DNA of 64,000 nucleotides from CTSOIL-112 sp049291875 (GTDB lineage Bacteria > Pseudomonadota > Gammaproteobacteria > Burkholderiales > Burkholderiaceae). The stretch is from assembly GCA_049291875.1 (NCBI GenBank), contig JBATQE010000037.1, positions 1-64,000 on the forward strand, read 5' to 3'. The notes beneath the pieces are model-generated. The model saw nothing but the letters and a program-made list of their open reading frames with translations. It was not told the DNA's origin and made no database searches. Below are positions 7,150-16,204 of this stretch, in pieces; within the stretch, counting starts at the first letter, position 1; each line of letters starts with the position of its first letter. The translations under genes and the position numbers were made by a program.

Positions 7150-8127
7150 ATGGTGAATAGCACACAGAGCGGCGCACAAAACGACACATCGGTCGTGGTG
7201 TCGAAAATTCATCCGAATCCGTGGGTGGACAAAGGATTTAAATGGCTGACCGAGGCGAATGCTTGGTTGGTCTTGATTTTATTGGTGGGCATTATCGTCT
7301 CGCTGATTTTCGGCTCTTTGCCGACTTGGGAAAAAGAGGGCATACGCTTTTTGACCCGTGAAGAGTGGGATACGGCGGCGGGCAGTTTTGGCGCACTCGG
7401 TCCGGTGGCGGGAACGCTGATTACCTCGGGTATTGCGATTTTTTTGGCTTTGCCGGTGAGTATTGGCATCGCCATGTTCTTGACCGAATTGGCGCCGGCG
7501 TGGCTACGTCGGCCATTGGGCACGGCCATTGAATTGCTCGCAGCGATTCCGTCGATTATTTACGGTATGTGGGGCTTGTTCGTGATTGCGCCGCTGTTCA
7601 TTAAATACATTCAGCCGTTTTTGGCCGGAACCTTGGGCAAATTGCCGGTGATTGGCGCGCTGTTTTCAGGCACGGCGCTGGGGGTTGGTGTGTTGACCGC
7701 GGGTGTGGTGTTGGCGATTATGATTGTGCCGTTCATTACAGCGGTGTTGCGCGATGTATTTAGCCTCGTGCCGTCGATGCTCAAGGAGTCGGCGTATGGT
7801 TTGGGTGCGACGACGTGGGAAGTGGTGCGCAATATCGTGATTCCGCATACGAAAATCGGTATGGTCGGCGGCGTGATGCTCGGTCTGGGGCGCGCGCTGG
7901 GCGAGACGATGGCGGTGACGTTTGTAATTGGCAACGCACACGGTTTGAACTGGTCATTGTTTGCGCCGGGTAACAGTATTGCTTCCACATTGGCCAATGA
8001 GTTTAATGAAGCGAGTTCGGATGAACACCGCTCGGCTTTGTTGGCCTTGGCCTTGGTATTGTTCCTGATCACGACGATTGTGTTGGCGTTTGCGAAATGG
8101 TTGATTTCGCGCAACCAGCAGCATTGA
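7150..8127 (+). CDS. pstC: Phosphate ABC transporter permease PstC
   Basis: This is one of the two inner-membrane permease subunits of the high-affinity phosphate importer. The 325 aa start with a cytoplasmic tail of ~35 residues. A first membrane helix (WLVLILLVGIIVSLIF) and a periplasmic segment follow, then the MetI-type core of five helices. The core carries the ABC-contacting EAA loop (LKESAYGLGATTWEVVRNIVIP, then LGLGRALGETMAVTFVIG). The gene follows pstS and is 15 bp before pstA. GGTG at 7144 is a modest ribosome site. Confidence 0.96.
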   Translation: MVNSTQSGAQNDTSVVVSKIHPNPWVDKGFKWLTEANAWLVLILLVGIIVSLIFGSLPTWEKEGIRFLTREEWDTAAGSFGALGPVAGTLITSGIAIFLALPVSIGIAMFLTELAPAWLRRPLGTAIELLAAIPSIIYGMWGLFVIAPLFIKYIQPFLAGTLGKLPVIGALFSGTALGVGVLTAGVVLAIMIVPFITAVLRDVFSLVPSMLKESAYGLGATTWEVVRNIVIPHTKIGMVGGVMLGLGRALGETMAVTFVIGNAHGLNWSLFAPGNSIASTLANEFNEASSDEHRSALLALALVLFLITTIVLAFAKWLISRNQQH

Positions 8128-8142
8128 TGGCGGAGAAATAAG

Positions 8143-9015
8143 ATGAATATTGAACAATTGATGAGTAACCCGCTGTATCGTCGTCGCAAATGGACGAATA
8201 CTTTAATGCTGTTTTTTGCCGGTGTGGCGATTGTGGTTGGGCTGTTTTGGCTCGCATGGATTATGTGGACCCTGTTTTCCAAAGGTTTGGTGGCTTTGAG
8301 TCCGGCGCTGTTTACCCAAATCACGCCGCCTGCGGGTGAGACCGGTGGTGGTTTGGCCAATGCGATTGTCGGCAGTGTGTTGATGGTGCTGGTGGCGACT
8401 TTGGTGACGACGCCGATCGGGATTTTGGCCGGTACGTATTTGGCTGAATATGGCCGCAACAATCGCTTGACCCGAACGGTGCGCTTTATCAATGATATTT
8501 TGTTGTCTGCGCCGTCGATCGTGGTCGGTATGTTTGTGTTCTTGGTCGCGTATTACGGTTTGGGTTTGCGCCAGAATGCGTATTCGGGCTGGGCGGGTGC
8601 GTTTGCGTTGGCCATCATCATGTTGCCGGTGGTGGTGCGCACGACGGACGATATGCTCAAACTGGTGCCGAATACTTTGCGTGAGGCCGCCGTGGCGCTG
8701 GGTACGCCGTATTGGAAAATGATTTTTAAAATCGGTTATCGCGCGGCGCGCACGGGGATGTTGACCGGTCTGTTGCTGGGTGTGGCACGCATTTTCGGCG
8801 AAACTGCACCTTTGCTGTTCACCGCATTTGGTAATAATTTCTGGAATACCAATATGGGTAACCGCATGGCGAGCTTGCCGCAGGTGATTAACCAATTTGG
8901 TCTGTCGCCGGATGAGAACTGGAACAATCTGGCGTGGGGCGGTGCGATTTTGATTACTTTGCTGGTGCTGCTGATCAATATCGTCACGCGCTGGTATTCG
9001 TCTCGCTCTGAATAA
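8143..9015 (+). CDS. pstA: Phosphate ABC transporter permease PstA
   Basis: This is the second permease subunit, 290 aa. It has an N-terminal helix near residues 24-46 and the MetI core with TPIGILAGTYLAEYG, the EAA-type loop (LREAAVALGTPYWKMIFKI) and GVARIFGETAPLLFTAFG. That last motif is the family's conserved Arg/Glu-bearing helix. GGAG precedes the ATG by a normal distance. It sits between pstC and pstB in the usual order. Confidence 0.96.
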   Translation: MNIEQLMSNPLYRRRKWTNTLMLFFAGVAIVVGLFWLAWIMWTLFSKGLVALSPALFTQITPPAGETGGGLANAIVGSVLMVLVATLVTTPIGILAGTYLAEYGRNNRLTRTVRFINDILLSAPSIVVGMFVFLVAYYGLGLRQNAYSGWAGAFALAIIMLPVVVRTTDDMLKLVPNTLREAAVALGTPYWKMIFKIGYRAARTGMLTGLLLGVARIFGETAPLLFTAFGNNFWNTNMGNRMASLPQVINQFGLSPDENWNNLAWGGAILITLLVLLINIVTRWYSSRSE

Positions 9016-9048
9016 TTGACATTGAAGCTTTAAACAAGAAGGATAACT

Positions 9049-9837
9049 ATGACCACCACGACTACTGTGAATCTGGCCCATGAAACGCCGAAAATCGAGA
9101 TTAGAAATCTGGATTTTTACTACGGTAAATACAAAGCACTGAAAAACATCAATCTGACCATTCCTGAAAAAAAGGTCACGGCGTTTATCGGCCCGTCGGG
9201 CTGCGGTAAATCGACGTTGTTACGCACGCTCAATCGCATGTTTGAGCTGTATCCCGAGCAGCGCGCCGAGGGTGAAATCAATTTTGATGGCGAAAATATT
9301 CTCAAATCAAAGCTGGACATCGCCATTTTGCGTGCGAAAATCGGTATGGTGTTTCAAAAACCAACGCCGTTCCCGATGAGCATTTACGAAAACATCGCCT
9401 TTGGCGTGCGATTGTTTGAGAAAATGTCCAAAGGCGAAATGGATGAGCGCGTTGAATGGGCCTTGCAAAAAGCCGCGCTGTGGACTGAGGTCAAGGATAA
9501 ATTACACCAAAGCGGTAACGGTCTGTCCGGCGGTCAGCAGCAGCGTTTGTGTATCGCGCGTGCGATTGCGGTCAAACCGGAAGTGATTTTGTTGGACGAG
9601 CCGTGCTCGGCGTTAGACCCGATTTCCACGGCGAAGGTGGAGGAGCTGATCATCGAACTGAAAGAGGATTACACGGTGGTGATCGTGACGCACAATATGC
9701 AGCAGGCCGCGCGCGTATCGGACTACACCACGTATATGTATTTGGGTGAAATGATTGAGTTCGGCGAGACCCGCCAGATGTTCATGAAACCGGCGCGTCA
9801 AGAGACCGAAGACTACATCACCGGACGTTTTGGTTAA
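9049..9837 (+). CDS. pstB: Phosphate ABC transporter ATP-binding protein
   Basis: This cytosolic ATPase drives phosphate import and also takes part in signalling phosphate status to PhoR through PhoU. Of 262 aa, the Walker A is GPSGCGKST (48-56). The Q-loop region MVFQKPTPFPMSIYENIAFG is PstB-specific, followed by signature LSGGQQQRL, Walker B VILLDEP with CSALDPIST, and the H-loop VTHNMQQAARVSD. An AGGA site precedes the ATG. Confidence 0.98.
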   Translation: MTTTTTVNLAHETPKIEIRNLDFYYGKYKALKNINLTIPEKKVTAFIGPSGCGKSTLLRTLNRMFELYPEQRAEGEINFDGENILKSKLDIAILRAKIGMVFQKPTPFPMSIYENIAFGVRLFEKMSKGEMDERVEWALQKAALWTEVKDKLHQSGNGLSGGQQQRLCIARAIAVKPEVILLDEPCSALDPISTAKVEELIIELKEDYTVVIVTHNMQQAARVSDYTTYMYLGEMIEFGETRQMFMKPARQETEDYITGRFG

Positions 9838-9900
9838 TCCGAGGGTTCGGCTGGATTCGACTGGATACGCGCACACAATTGAGATTGAAAAGGAAAAACA

Positions 9901-10593
9901 ATGGTTTTGCATACCTCAAAAAATTATGAAGAAGAGTTGGAAAATCTACGCACACGCGTGATGACGATGGGCGGGCGCGTGGAAAGCCAAGTGCGCTTGG
10001 CCATCCTGTCCTACAGTGAAGAAAACATTCAGTTGGCGCAGCAGGTTTTGGTCACTGAGCGCGAAATCAATCAGGAGCAATTGGCGACCGACCAAATGTG
10101 CTCCGAGGTGATTGCCCGTCGTCAACCGGCGGCGAAAGACTTGCGCCTGTTGCTCGGCGTGATTCGCACGATTTCGGATTTGGAACGCATTGCCGATCAA
10201 GCTGCGAAAATCGCTAAATTGGTCATTCGCAATGAAAATCGAGGCTCTTTGCCGCGTATTCACGGGATTTTTCAAGCGGCTGAAATGGCGATGACGATGC
10301 TGCGCAAGGCTTTGGACGCATTCACCCGCGAAGACGGTCAAGCAGCGCGCGAAGTCATGGGCAGCGATACCGAATTGGATCAACAGTACATCGCCAGCAT
10401 GCGCCAACTGATCACCTATATGATGGAAGACCCGCGTACGATCAGCGCGGCGCTGGATGATTTGTGGGTGGCCAAGGCCGTTGAGCGCATGGGCGATCAT
10501 GCCGAGAATATCGCGGAAGTGGCGATCTACATTGCAGAGGGCGAGGACGTGCGTTATAGTCAGGAGCATCCGAATCAGATTGATCAGGCGTAA
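9901..10593 (+). CDS. phoU: Phosphate-specific transport system accessory protein PhoU
   Basis: The protein is a cytosolic negative regulator that binds PstB and PhoR to keep the Pho response off when phosphate is sufficient. The 230 aa form two three-helix PhoU repeats; metal-binding-type motifs are ISDLERIADQAAKIAKL in repeat 1 and VAKAVERMGDHAENIAEVA in repeat 2. AAGG precedes the ATG. The phoU gene lies between pstB and phoB as in many proteobacteria. Confidence 0.97.
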   Translation: MVLHTSKNYEEELENLRTRVMTMGGRVESQVRLAILSYSEENIQLAQQVLVTEREINQEQLATDQMCSEVIARRQPAAKDLRLLLGVIRTISDLERIADQAAKIAKLVIRNENRGSLPRIHGIFQAAEMAMTMLRKALDAFTREDGQAAREVMGSDTELDQQYIASMRQLITYMMEDPRTISAALDDLWVAKAVERMGDHAENIAEVAIYIAEGEDVRYSQEHPNQIDQA

Positions 10594-10664
10594 TACGGCG
10601 TACGGGGTTTCAAATTTTTTCAAATGTTTGGATAGCTTCAATTGTTAAAAAATAAGGACGAGCG

Positions 10665-11354
10665 GTGAATATTCAGCCTTTGGCTCTGGTGGTGGAAGAC
10701 GAAGACGATATTGCGACTTTGCTGGAATTTAGCTTGAGCAAAGCGGGCTTTAGCGTGGAATGGGCGAAAAATTTGCAGGAAGCCCAAACCTGCGTGAAAA
10801 AAATCCTGCCCGATGTGGTCGTGTTGGACTGGATGCTGCCCGACGGCGACGGCGTGACGTGGCTGAACCAGTTGCGTGCGAATGAGCGCACCCGATATTT
10901 GCCGGTGCTGATGCTCACCGCGCGCGCGCAGGAGGCGGACAAGCTCAAAGGGCTGGAAGGCGGGGCGGATGATTACATCACCAAGCCATTCAGTCCGAAG
11001 GAGCTGCTCGCGCGCATCAATACCGTGCTGCGTCGCGCCGCGCCGCAGCATGTGGAGCAAGTGATTGAGTTTAACGGCTGCCTGCTCAAGGATGACGACC
11101 ACACCCTGTCCAAAGGTGATGTCGTTGAAAACATAGGCAATACCGAATACAAATTGCTTAAGTTTTTTGTGACGCATCGCAATAAAACTTACAGCCGTGC
11201 GCAATTGCTCGATATGGTTTGGGGCGACCATGTGTTCATCGAAGAGCGCACCGTCGATGTGCATATTTTGCGGCTGCGCAAGATTTTGCAACGCTTTGGC
11301 GTAGAAGAAAGCCTTGAAACCGTGCGTGGAATCGGGTATCGTTGGCAAGAATAA
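10665..11354 (+). CDS. phoB: Phosphate regulon response regulator PhoB
   Basis: This OmpR/PhoB-class DNA-binding response regulator (229 aa) starts with GTG behind an AAGGA site. The receiver domain (1-120) has the acidic pocket EDEDD, phospho-acceptor Asp55 in VVLDWMLPDG and Lys107 in ITKPF. The C-terminal winged helix (about 130-228) includes YKLLKFFVTHRNKTYSRAQLL and the recognition region EERTVDVHILRLRKIL. It should bind the Pho box upstream of pstS. The phoR kinase gene follows after 110 bp. Confidence 0.97.
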   Translation: MNIQPLALVVEDEDDIATLLEFSLSKAGFSVEWAKNLQEAQTCVKKILPDVVVLDWMLPDGDGVTWLNQLRANERTRYLPVLMLTARAQEADKLKGLEGGADDYITKPFSPKELLARINTVLRRAAPQHVEQVIEFNGCLLKDDDHTLSKGDVVENIGNTEYKLLKFFVTHRNKTYSRAQLLDMVWGDHVFIEERTVDVHILRLRKILQRFGVEESLETVRGIGYRWQE

Positions 11355-11464
11355 GGCGGGGCTTGTCTGTTTGACTGAGCCTGCGTCAACAAAACTGCAC
11401 AAACTGCAAAATCCACGAACCGATTGGTAAAGCGAGCGTTGCTTTGCCTCCTAAATGACTTGTG

Positions 11465-12901
11465 ATGTCGAATAATAAAAAGCTTTTTCCCGATATAAAT
11501 CTGAATGATTCTGCCGAAGAATCTTACGCGCATACCTATCAGCCCGTTTCCTTTTTGCGTTCAGCGCTCGTTCCGGCGATCATTTTGAGTGTGATCGTGG
11601 GGGTGATGTCGATTTTTCTGCCATTTTGGGCGGGATTGTTGCTGGTCATTGCTTTTTTGCTGTGGAGTTTGGCCGCGCATTACCGCGAATTAAAGCGGTT
11701 TGCCTTGTGGTTGTCGTATCCGAAAAGCCAAAACGTACCCTCGGGGCATGGCGTGTGGACTGATATTTTTGCCAAACTCTATGCGCTGCGGCGTATGGAT
11801 GAAAAACACGAAGCGCAATTGGCCGAATGGCTGGCGCGTTTTCAAAGCACCATGAGCCATTTGCCCGATGGTGTGGTGTTGATGGACAAATTAACCAATT
11901 TGGAGTGGACCAATCCGGTGGCGGAAGAGCATTTCCAACTGGATTTACAGCGCGATTTGGGTACACGTCTGGTGCATTTGGTACGCGATCCCGAGCTGGT
12001 TAAAGCCATTCAGTCGCAGAAATACAATCAACCGTTCAAACTCAGGTATATGGGGCTGTCTTTGGAGCTGCAACTGGTTGATTTTGAATCGGATCGCATG
12101 ATTTTGGTCAGCCGCGACATCACCGAAACCGAGCGAGTCGACGCGATGCGACGTGATTTTATTGCCAACGCTTCGCATGAATTGCGCACGCCGCTCACCG
12201 TCATCAGCGGCTTTTTAGAGCATGCGCAGGAGGCACCGGATATGCCTTTGACGCAGCGCATGCAACAGCTTGGCTTGATGCGTCAACAAGCCGATCGCAT
12301 GACGGTATTGATTCAGGATATGTTGATGCTGTCGCGCTTGGAATCGGATGTGCATGTGGATGTACAGACGATTGACATGCCGGCATTGATTAAGCAGCAG
12401 CTTCAAAGTGCCGAAATTTTATCGGCTGGGCGCCATACACTGCGCAGTCAGGTTGAGAATCTGAATGTACAAGGCAGCGAACAGGAAATCGCCAGCGTGG
12501 TCGGTAATTTGTTGTCCAATGCGGTGCGCTATACGCCGGAAGGCGGTGAAATATGGCTGGCGTGGGGGCGTAATGCGCAACAGCAGCCGACCTTGGTGGT
12601 CAGTGATACCGGTGTTGGGATCGCTGCCGAATATCTGCCGCGTCTGACCGAGCGCTTCTATCGTGTCAATACCGCGCAGTCGCGCGCGACCAAGGGCACG
12701 GGTTTGGGCTTGGCGATCGTGAAGCATATTTTGATTCGCCATCATGCGCAATTGCGCATCGAGTCGGCGGTGGCGCCGTCGCCGCATCAAGGCACCACGT
12801 TTGTCGCCACATTCCCGATTAAATTTCCGGTTTCAACCGTAGTCAACAGCGCGAATTCTGTCGTTACCGCGGTGAGAAAAGCGATTCGTTCGAGTATTTG
12901 A
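11465..12901 (+). CDS. phoR: Phosphate regulon sensor histidine kinase PhoR
   Basis: This membrane kinase phosphorylates PhoB when phosphate is scarce. The 478 aa show two adjacent membrane helices (about 32-55 and 57-72) with almost no periplasmic part, a PAS-like region (about 120-220), and a dimerisation domain with phospho-acceptor His238 in NASHELRTPL. The ATPase domain carries GNLLSNAVRYTPEGG (N box), VSDTGVGIA (G1) and KGTGLGLAIVK (G2). The N-terminal ~30 residues are longer than in E. coli PhoR. No good Shine-Dalgarno site is seen; GTG at 11462 directly precedes the ATG and could also initiate. Lack of a periplasmic sensor domain fits sensing through Pst/PhoU. Confidence 0.95.
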   Translation: MSNNKKLFPDINLNDSAEESYAHTYQPVSFLRSALVPAIILSVIVGVMSIFLPFWAGLLLVIAFLLWSLAAHYRELKRFALWLSYPKSQNVPSGHGVWTDIFAKLYALRRMDEKHEAQLAEWLARFQSTMSHLPDGVVLMDKLTNLEWTNPVAEEHFQLDLQRDLGTRLVHLVRDPELVKAIQSQKYNQPFKLRYMGLSLELQLVDFESDRMILVSRDITETERVDAMRRDFIANASHELRTPLTVISGFLEHAQEAPDMPLTQRMQQLGLMRQQADRMTVLIQDMLMLSRLESDVHVDVQTIDMPALIKQQLQSAEILSAGRHTLRSQVENLNVQGSEQEIASVVGNLLSNAVRYTPEGGEIWLAWGRNAQQQPTLVVSDTGVGIAAEYLPRLTERFYRVNTAQSRATKGTGLGLAIVKHILIRHHAQLRIESAVAPSPHQGTTFVATFPIKFPVSTVVNSANSVVTAVRKAIRSSI

Positions 12902-13009
12902 TTGCGGCATATTGAGATTTCAATCCTTGTCGGATGCATCCATTGAATTGGCTTCGATTCTGATGTGTTAATATGCTTGCTCTGGCGTTTCTTCTCTGCT
13001 CATTGAATC

Positions 13010-14623
13010 ATGTCGATCCCTCGCTATCATAAAAAAGTCATTTTTGCGTCCTCTCTGGGTACGGCCTTTGAGTGGTATGACTTCTATTTGTACGGCACGC
13101 TGGCCGGCATTTTGGGACAGCACTTTTTATCAGGCTACAATCCGACCGCTGATTTCATCGTGACGCTGATGCTGTTTGCCGTCGGCTTTGTGGTACGGCC
13201 ATTCGGCGCGCTGTTTTTTGGTCGTTTGGGTGACATGGTGGGGCGCAAGCACACGTTTTTGGTCACCATTTTGATCATGGGTTTGTCCACATTTATCATT
13301 GGTTTGTTGCCGACTTATGATGCGATTGGCGTCGCTGCGCCCATTTTGCTGATTGCCCTACGTATGCTTCAGGGGCTGGCACTGGGCGGTGAATACGGTG
13401 GTGCAGCGACTTATGTGGCCGAACATGCGCCGCCCGATCAGCGGGGTCGCTATACGGGATGGATTCAGGTAACGGCGAGTTTGGGTTTGCTGCTGTCTTT
13501 GCTGGTGACCAATGGCGTGCGTTGGCTGATCGGGGAGGAGGCGTTTTTTGCATGGGGTTGGCGCATTCCATTTTTGACCTCGATGCTGTTGCTCGGTTTT
13601 TCGATTTGGCTGCGCTTGCAATTGGCTGAGTCGCCATTGTTCGTTCAATTAAAGGCCGATGGCTTGGTGACTTCGCAGCCGTTGAAGGATTCATTCGCTG
13701 ATGGGGCGAACCTGAAAAAGGTCTTGGCGGTGATGTTCGGCCTGTGTGCGGGACAGGGCGTGATTTGGTACACCAGTCATTTTTATGCGCTGTTTTTCTT
13801 GACGCAGAGTTTGAAATTACCGGCGGAACAGGCGCAGTGGATGATGATCGTCGCGCTGTTTTTGGCTTTGCCCAGCTTTATTTATTTTGCCAGTCTGTCC
13901 GATCGGATTGGGCGTCGGCCAATCATGATTGCAGGCTGTTTTTTGGCGGCTTTATTATATTTTCCGATGTTCAAGGCTTTGGCCTTTGTGGTCAATCCGG
14001 CTTTGGATCAGGCGCAAAAACATGCGCCGGTAGTGGTGTTGGCCGACCCGGCGCGTTGCTCGTTTCAATTGAATGTGCTCAATACCAATACGCGTAATGT
14101 TTATTCGTGTGATATTGCCAAGACATTTTTAACGCAATCCGGCATTGCGTACAGCAATCAATCCGCACCGGCCGGTATGGTGGCGCAGGTGATGATCGGT
14201 AGAGAAGTGGTTGAGGCGTACGAAGGCGGTCAGCTCAATTCACGACAAAATAGTGTGTTGTTTAAGCAAAATATTCAGGCGGCCTTAAGCCGAGCGGGCT
14301 ATCCTTTGCAAGCGGATCACACGGCGGTCAGTGAGTTTTGGGTCATATTGATCTTATGGGCGATGATTATCCCCGTGGCGATGGTTTATGCGCCGATGGT
14401 GGCCTTGTTGGTAGAGATTTTTCCGACGCGTATTCGTTATACCTCGATGTCTTTGCCGTATCACATTGGCAATGGCTGGTTTGGTGGGATTTTGCCCACC
14501 GTGGCGTTTGCGATGGTGGCGGCGACGGGTAATGTATTTTTTGGTCTGTGGTATCCGATTGCGGTGGCGATTTTTGCGGGCGTTTTGGGGTATTGGGTTC
14601 GCTTGCCAAAGGCGAGTGAGTGA
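13010..14623 (+). CDS. MHS-family (metabolite:H+ symporter) MFS transporter
   Basis: This 537-residue, 12-helix inner-membrane transporter belongs to the ProP/KgtP/ShiA group. Family marks include FEWYDFYLYGTLAG in helix 1, the loop RPFGALFFGRLGDMVGRK, LRMLQGLALGGEYGGAATYV and the second loop SDRIGRRP. The substrate is not deducible; organic acids or osmolytes are usual for the family. It has an unusual soluble insert of ~110 residues (about 330-440) containing Cys350 and Cys367 between helices 9 and 10, facing the periplasm by topology. No clear ribosome site. It lies alone between phoR and uppP. Confidence 0.88.
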   Translation: MSIPRYHKKVIFASSLGTAFEWYDFYLYGTLAGILGQHFLSGYNPTADFIVTLMLFAVGFVVRPFGALFFGRLGDMVGRKHTFLVTILIMGLSTFIIGLLPTYDAIGVAAPILLIALRMLQGLALGGEYGGAATYVAEHAPPDQRGRYTGWIQVTASLGLLLSLLVTNGVRWLIGEEAFFAWGWRIPFLTSMLLLGFSIWLRLQLAESPLFVQLKADGLVTSQPLKDSFADGANLKKVLAVMFGLCAGQGVIWYTSHFYALFFLTQSLKLPAEQAQWMMIVALFLALPSFIYFASLSDRIGRRPIMIAGCFLAALLYFPMFKALAFVVNPALDQAQKHAPVVVLADPARCSFQLNVLNTNTRNVYSCDIAKTFLTQSGIAYSNQSAPAGMVAQVMIGREVVEAYEGGQLNSRQNSVLFKQNIQAALSRAGYPLQADHTAVSEFWVILILWAMIIPVAMVYAPMVALLVEIFPTRIRYTSMSLPYHIGNGWFGGILPTVAFAMVAATGNVFFGLWYPIAVAIFAGVLGYWVRLPKASE

Positions 14624-14811
14624 TATGGCTTATAATGGCGGCTTATTTGGATGTGCCTCACTTTATAAGTTTGAGCGCTTGTTACGCATTGAAACATGTT
14701 TGGGTAAACTTGCTGATAAAATCAGCTCGGTTTCAATTGGATAAGGCTTTAAAAATGCGCCATCATTCCTGTGAAAGGTGTGGTGGAATTGTTTTTTGAG
14801 AAACGATATTC

Positions 14812-14831
14812 ACAGCTTCGGCTGTTTTTTT
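14812..14831 (+). terminator. Rho-independent terminator upstream of uppP
   Basis: ACAGC, a TTCG tetraloop and GCTGT are followed by seven T. The hairpin ends only ~12 bp before the uppP start, so it either ends transcription from upstream or acts in the uppP leader. Confidence 0.65.
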
Positions 14832-14842
14832 ATGGATGATGT

Positions 14843-15679
14843 ATGGATTGGATTTCAATGTTGCAAGCGGCGATCATGGGGATTGTCGAGGGCTTAACTG
14901 AGTTTTTGCCGGTATCGAGTACGGGGCATTTGATTTTGACCAGTTCGTTGTTGGGTTTGCAAGGCGAGTTTTGGCATTCGTTTGATATGGCGATTCAATT
15001 TGGCGCAATTATTGCGGTGATTTGGGAGTTTCGCGCACGTATTTTGAAAGTCTTGGGCGGCATGTGGCAAAAAAATCCGGCGGATTGGCGCTTTGCGATC
15101 AATGTGGTGGTTGCTTGTATTCCGGCGAGTTTTTTGGCTTTGCTGTTTGAGAAGCAAATCAAGGGGTTTTTATTCAATGCCGTGTCGGTGGCGATTGCCT
15201 TGATCGTCGGCGGTTTGATTATTTTGTGGGCTGAACGGCGTCAAACGCCTGAATCCGTGCGGGTGCACAGCATGGATGAGATGACGATGCTGGATGCGTT
15301 GAAGGTGGGTATTGCGCAAATCGCGGCCTTGATTCCGGGCACGTCGCGCTCCGGTTCAACGATTATCGGTGGTATGTTGTTTGGTCTGAGCCGTCAGACG
15401 GCGACGCAGTTCTCTTTCTTTATGGCGATTCCTATTTTATTCGCTGCGTCGGTTAAGGAGTTGTTTGGGATGCGGGATATGCTCAATGCGCACCACATTA
15501 CACTGTTTGCGATCGGCTTTATCTTTTCGTTTATCAGTGCGTTTTTGTGTGTGCGTTGGTTGTTGCGGTTTGTCAGCCATCATGATTTCAAAGGTTTTGC
15601 CTGGTATCGAATTGTGTTCGGCTTGGTGATTTTGGCGACTTGGGCTTTGGGTTGGGTCAATTGGATACAGGCTGGGTAA
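14843..15679 (+). CDS. uppP: Undecaprenyl-diphosphate phosphatase
   Basis: This integral membrane enzyme (BacA/UppP) dephosphorylates undecaprenyl pyrophosphate to recycle the lipid carrier for peptidoglycan and other glycans. The 278 aa have about eight helices and the two inverted-repeat active-site motifs: EGLTEFLPVSSTGHL (residues ~16-30) and PGTSRSGSTIIGG. Only a weak GGATGAT ribosome site is visible, directly after the terminator-like hairpin. Confidence 0.97.
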   Translation: MDWISMLQAAIMGIVEGLTEFLPVSSTGHLILTSSLLGLQGEFWHSFDMAIQFGAIIAVIWEFRARILKVLGGMWQKNPADWRFAINVVVACIPASFLALLFEKQIKGFLFNAVSVAIALIVGGLIILWAERRQTPESVRVHSMDEMTMLDALKVGIAQIAALIPGTSRSGSTIIGGMLFGLSRQTATQFSFFMAIPILFAASVKELFGMRDMLNAHHITLFAIGFIFSFISAFLCVRWLLRFVSHHDFKGFAWYRIVFGLVILATWALGWVNWIQAG

Positions 15680-15714
15680 GGGGGCTTAAATCCATCTCAC
15701 TTAGGAAAACTCGA

Positions 15715-16083
15715 TTAATTTTGATCGGGTTTTTTTGTGCCGTCTGCAACAATACTCGATGAAAATCTTTGGATGATGTTTTCACAGGCCTGTGTGGCAA
15801 AAGGACTGGCCCAGATTTCTACGTGCTCAATCTCGGGGAGTAGTTGTGCTAATGACTCAGGGTTCCACAGATGCTGATGGGCTTTCAGTGGCAAGTGGTC
15901 GGTTTCTGAACTGATGAGGACAAAAGCCAAAAAATCTTCATCCATTGCATCCACGCCTTCAATGTCATGTCGCAGAGGTGCCATTCGTACAGCGCCTTCA
16001 AAAAACGAAAGCTGTTTGCGCAACATTTGCTGAGCTAAATGAACTGCGTATGCTTGAGGTGTTAAGTCATTCAGTGGCATCAT
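15715..16083 (-). CDS. Hypothetical cytosolic protein
   Basis: This 122-residue soluble protein has a strong ribosome site (AAGGAGT six bases before the first ATG) and no signal or membrane segment. Features are MMPLNDLTPQAYAVHLAQQM and a region rich in acidic residues and His (ISSETDHLPLKAHQHLWNPE), with C-terminal EIWASPFATQACENIIQRF. It may be a member of an uncharacterised family; I do not recognise it. It lies on the same strand as the actP operon but is separated from it by a terminator, so it is probably a separate unit. Confidence 0.7.
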   Translation of the reverse strand: MMPLNDLTPQAYAVHLAQQMLRKQLSFFEGAVRMAPLRHDIEGVDAMDEDFLAFVLISSETDHLPLKAHQHLWNPESLAQLLPEIEHVEIWASPFATQACENIIQRFSSSIVADGTKKPDQN

Positions 16084-16147
16084 GTGCGTACTCCTTGCAC
16101 TTTAGATTTGTTCACGGTAAGTGATGATTGTGAATGATGTATTATAG

Positions 16148-16178
16148 AAAAACCCCAACCAAACGGCTGGGGTTTTTT
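16148..16178 (-). terminator. Rho-independent terminator of the DUF485-actP operon
   Basis: On the minus strand the hairpin pairs ACCCCAGCC with GGTTGGGGT around a TTT loop and is followed by a run of five T. It is 27 bp past the actP stop. Confidence 0.85.
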
Positions 16179-16204
16179 GTACAACAAAACGCTAGGATAG
16201 AAAA

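Noticed and set aside
7611..9081. Large antisense frames opposite pstC and pstA
   Set aside because: They mirror hydrophobic transmembrane codons as His/Arg/Gln-rich protein and lack starts with ribosome sites; pstC and pstA are certain.
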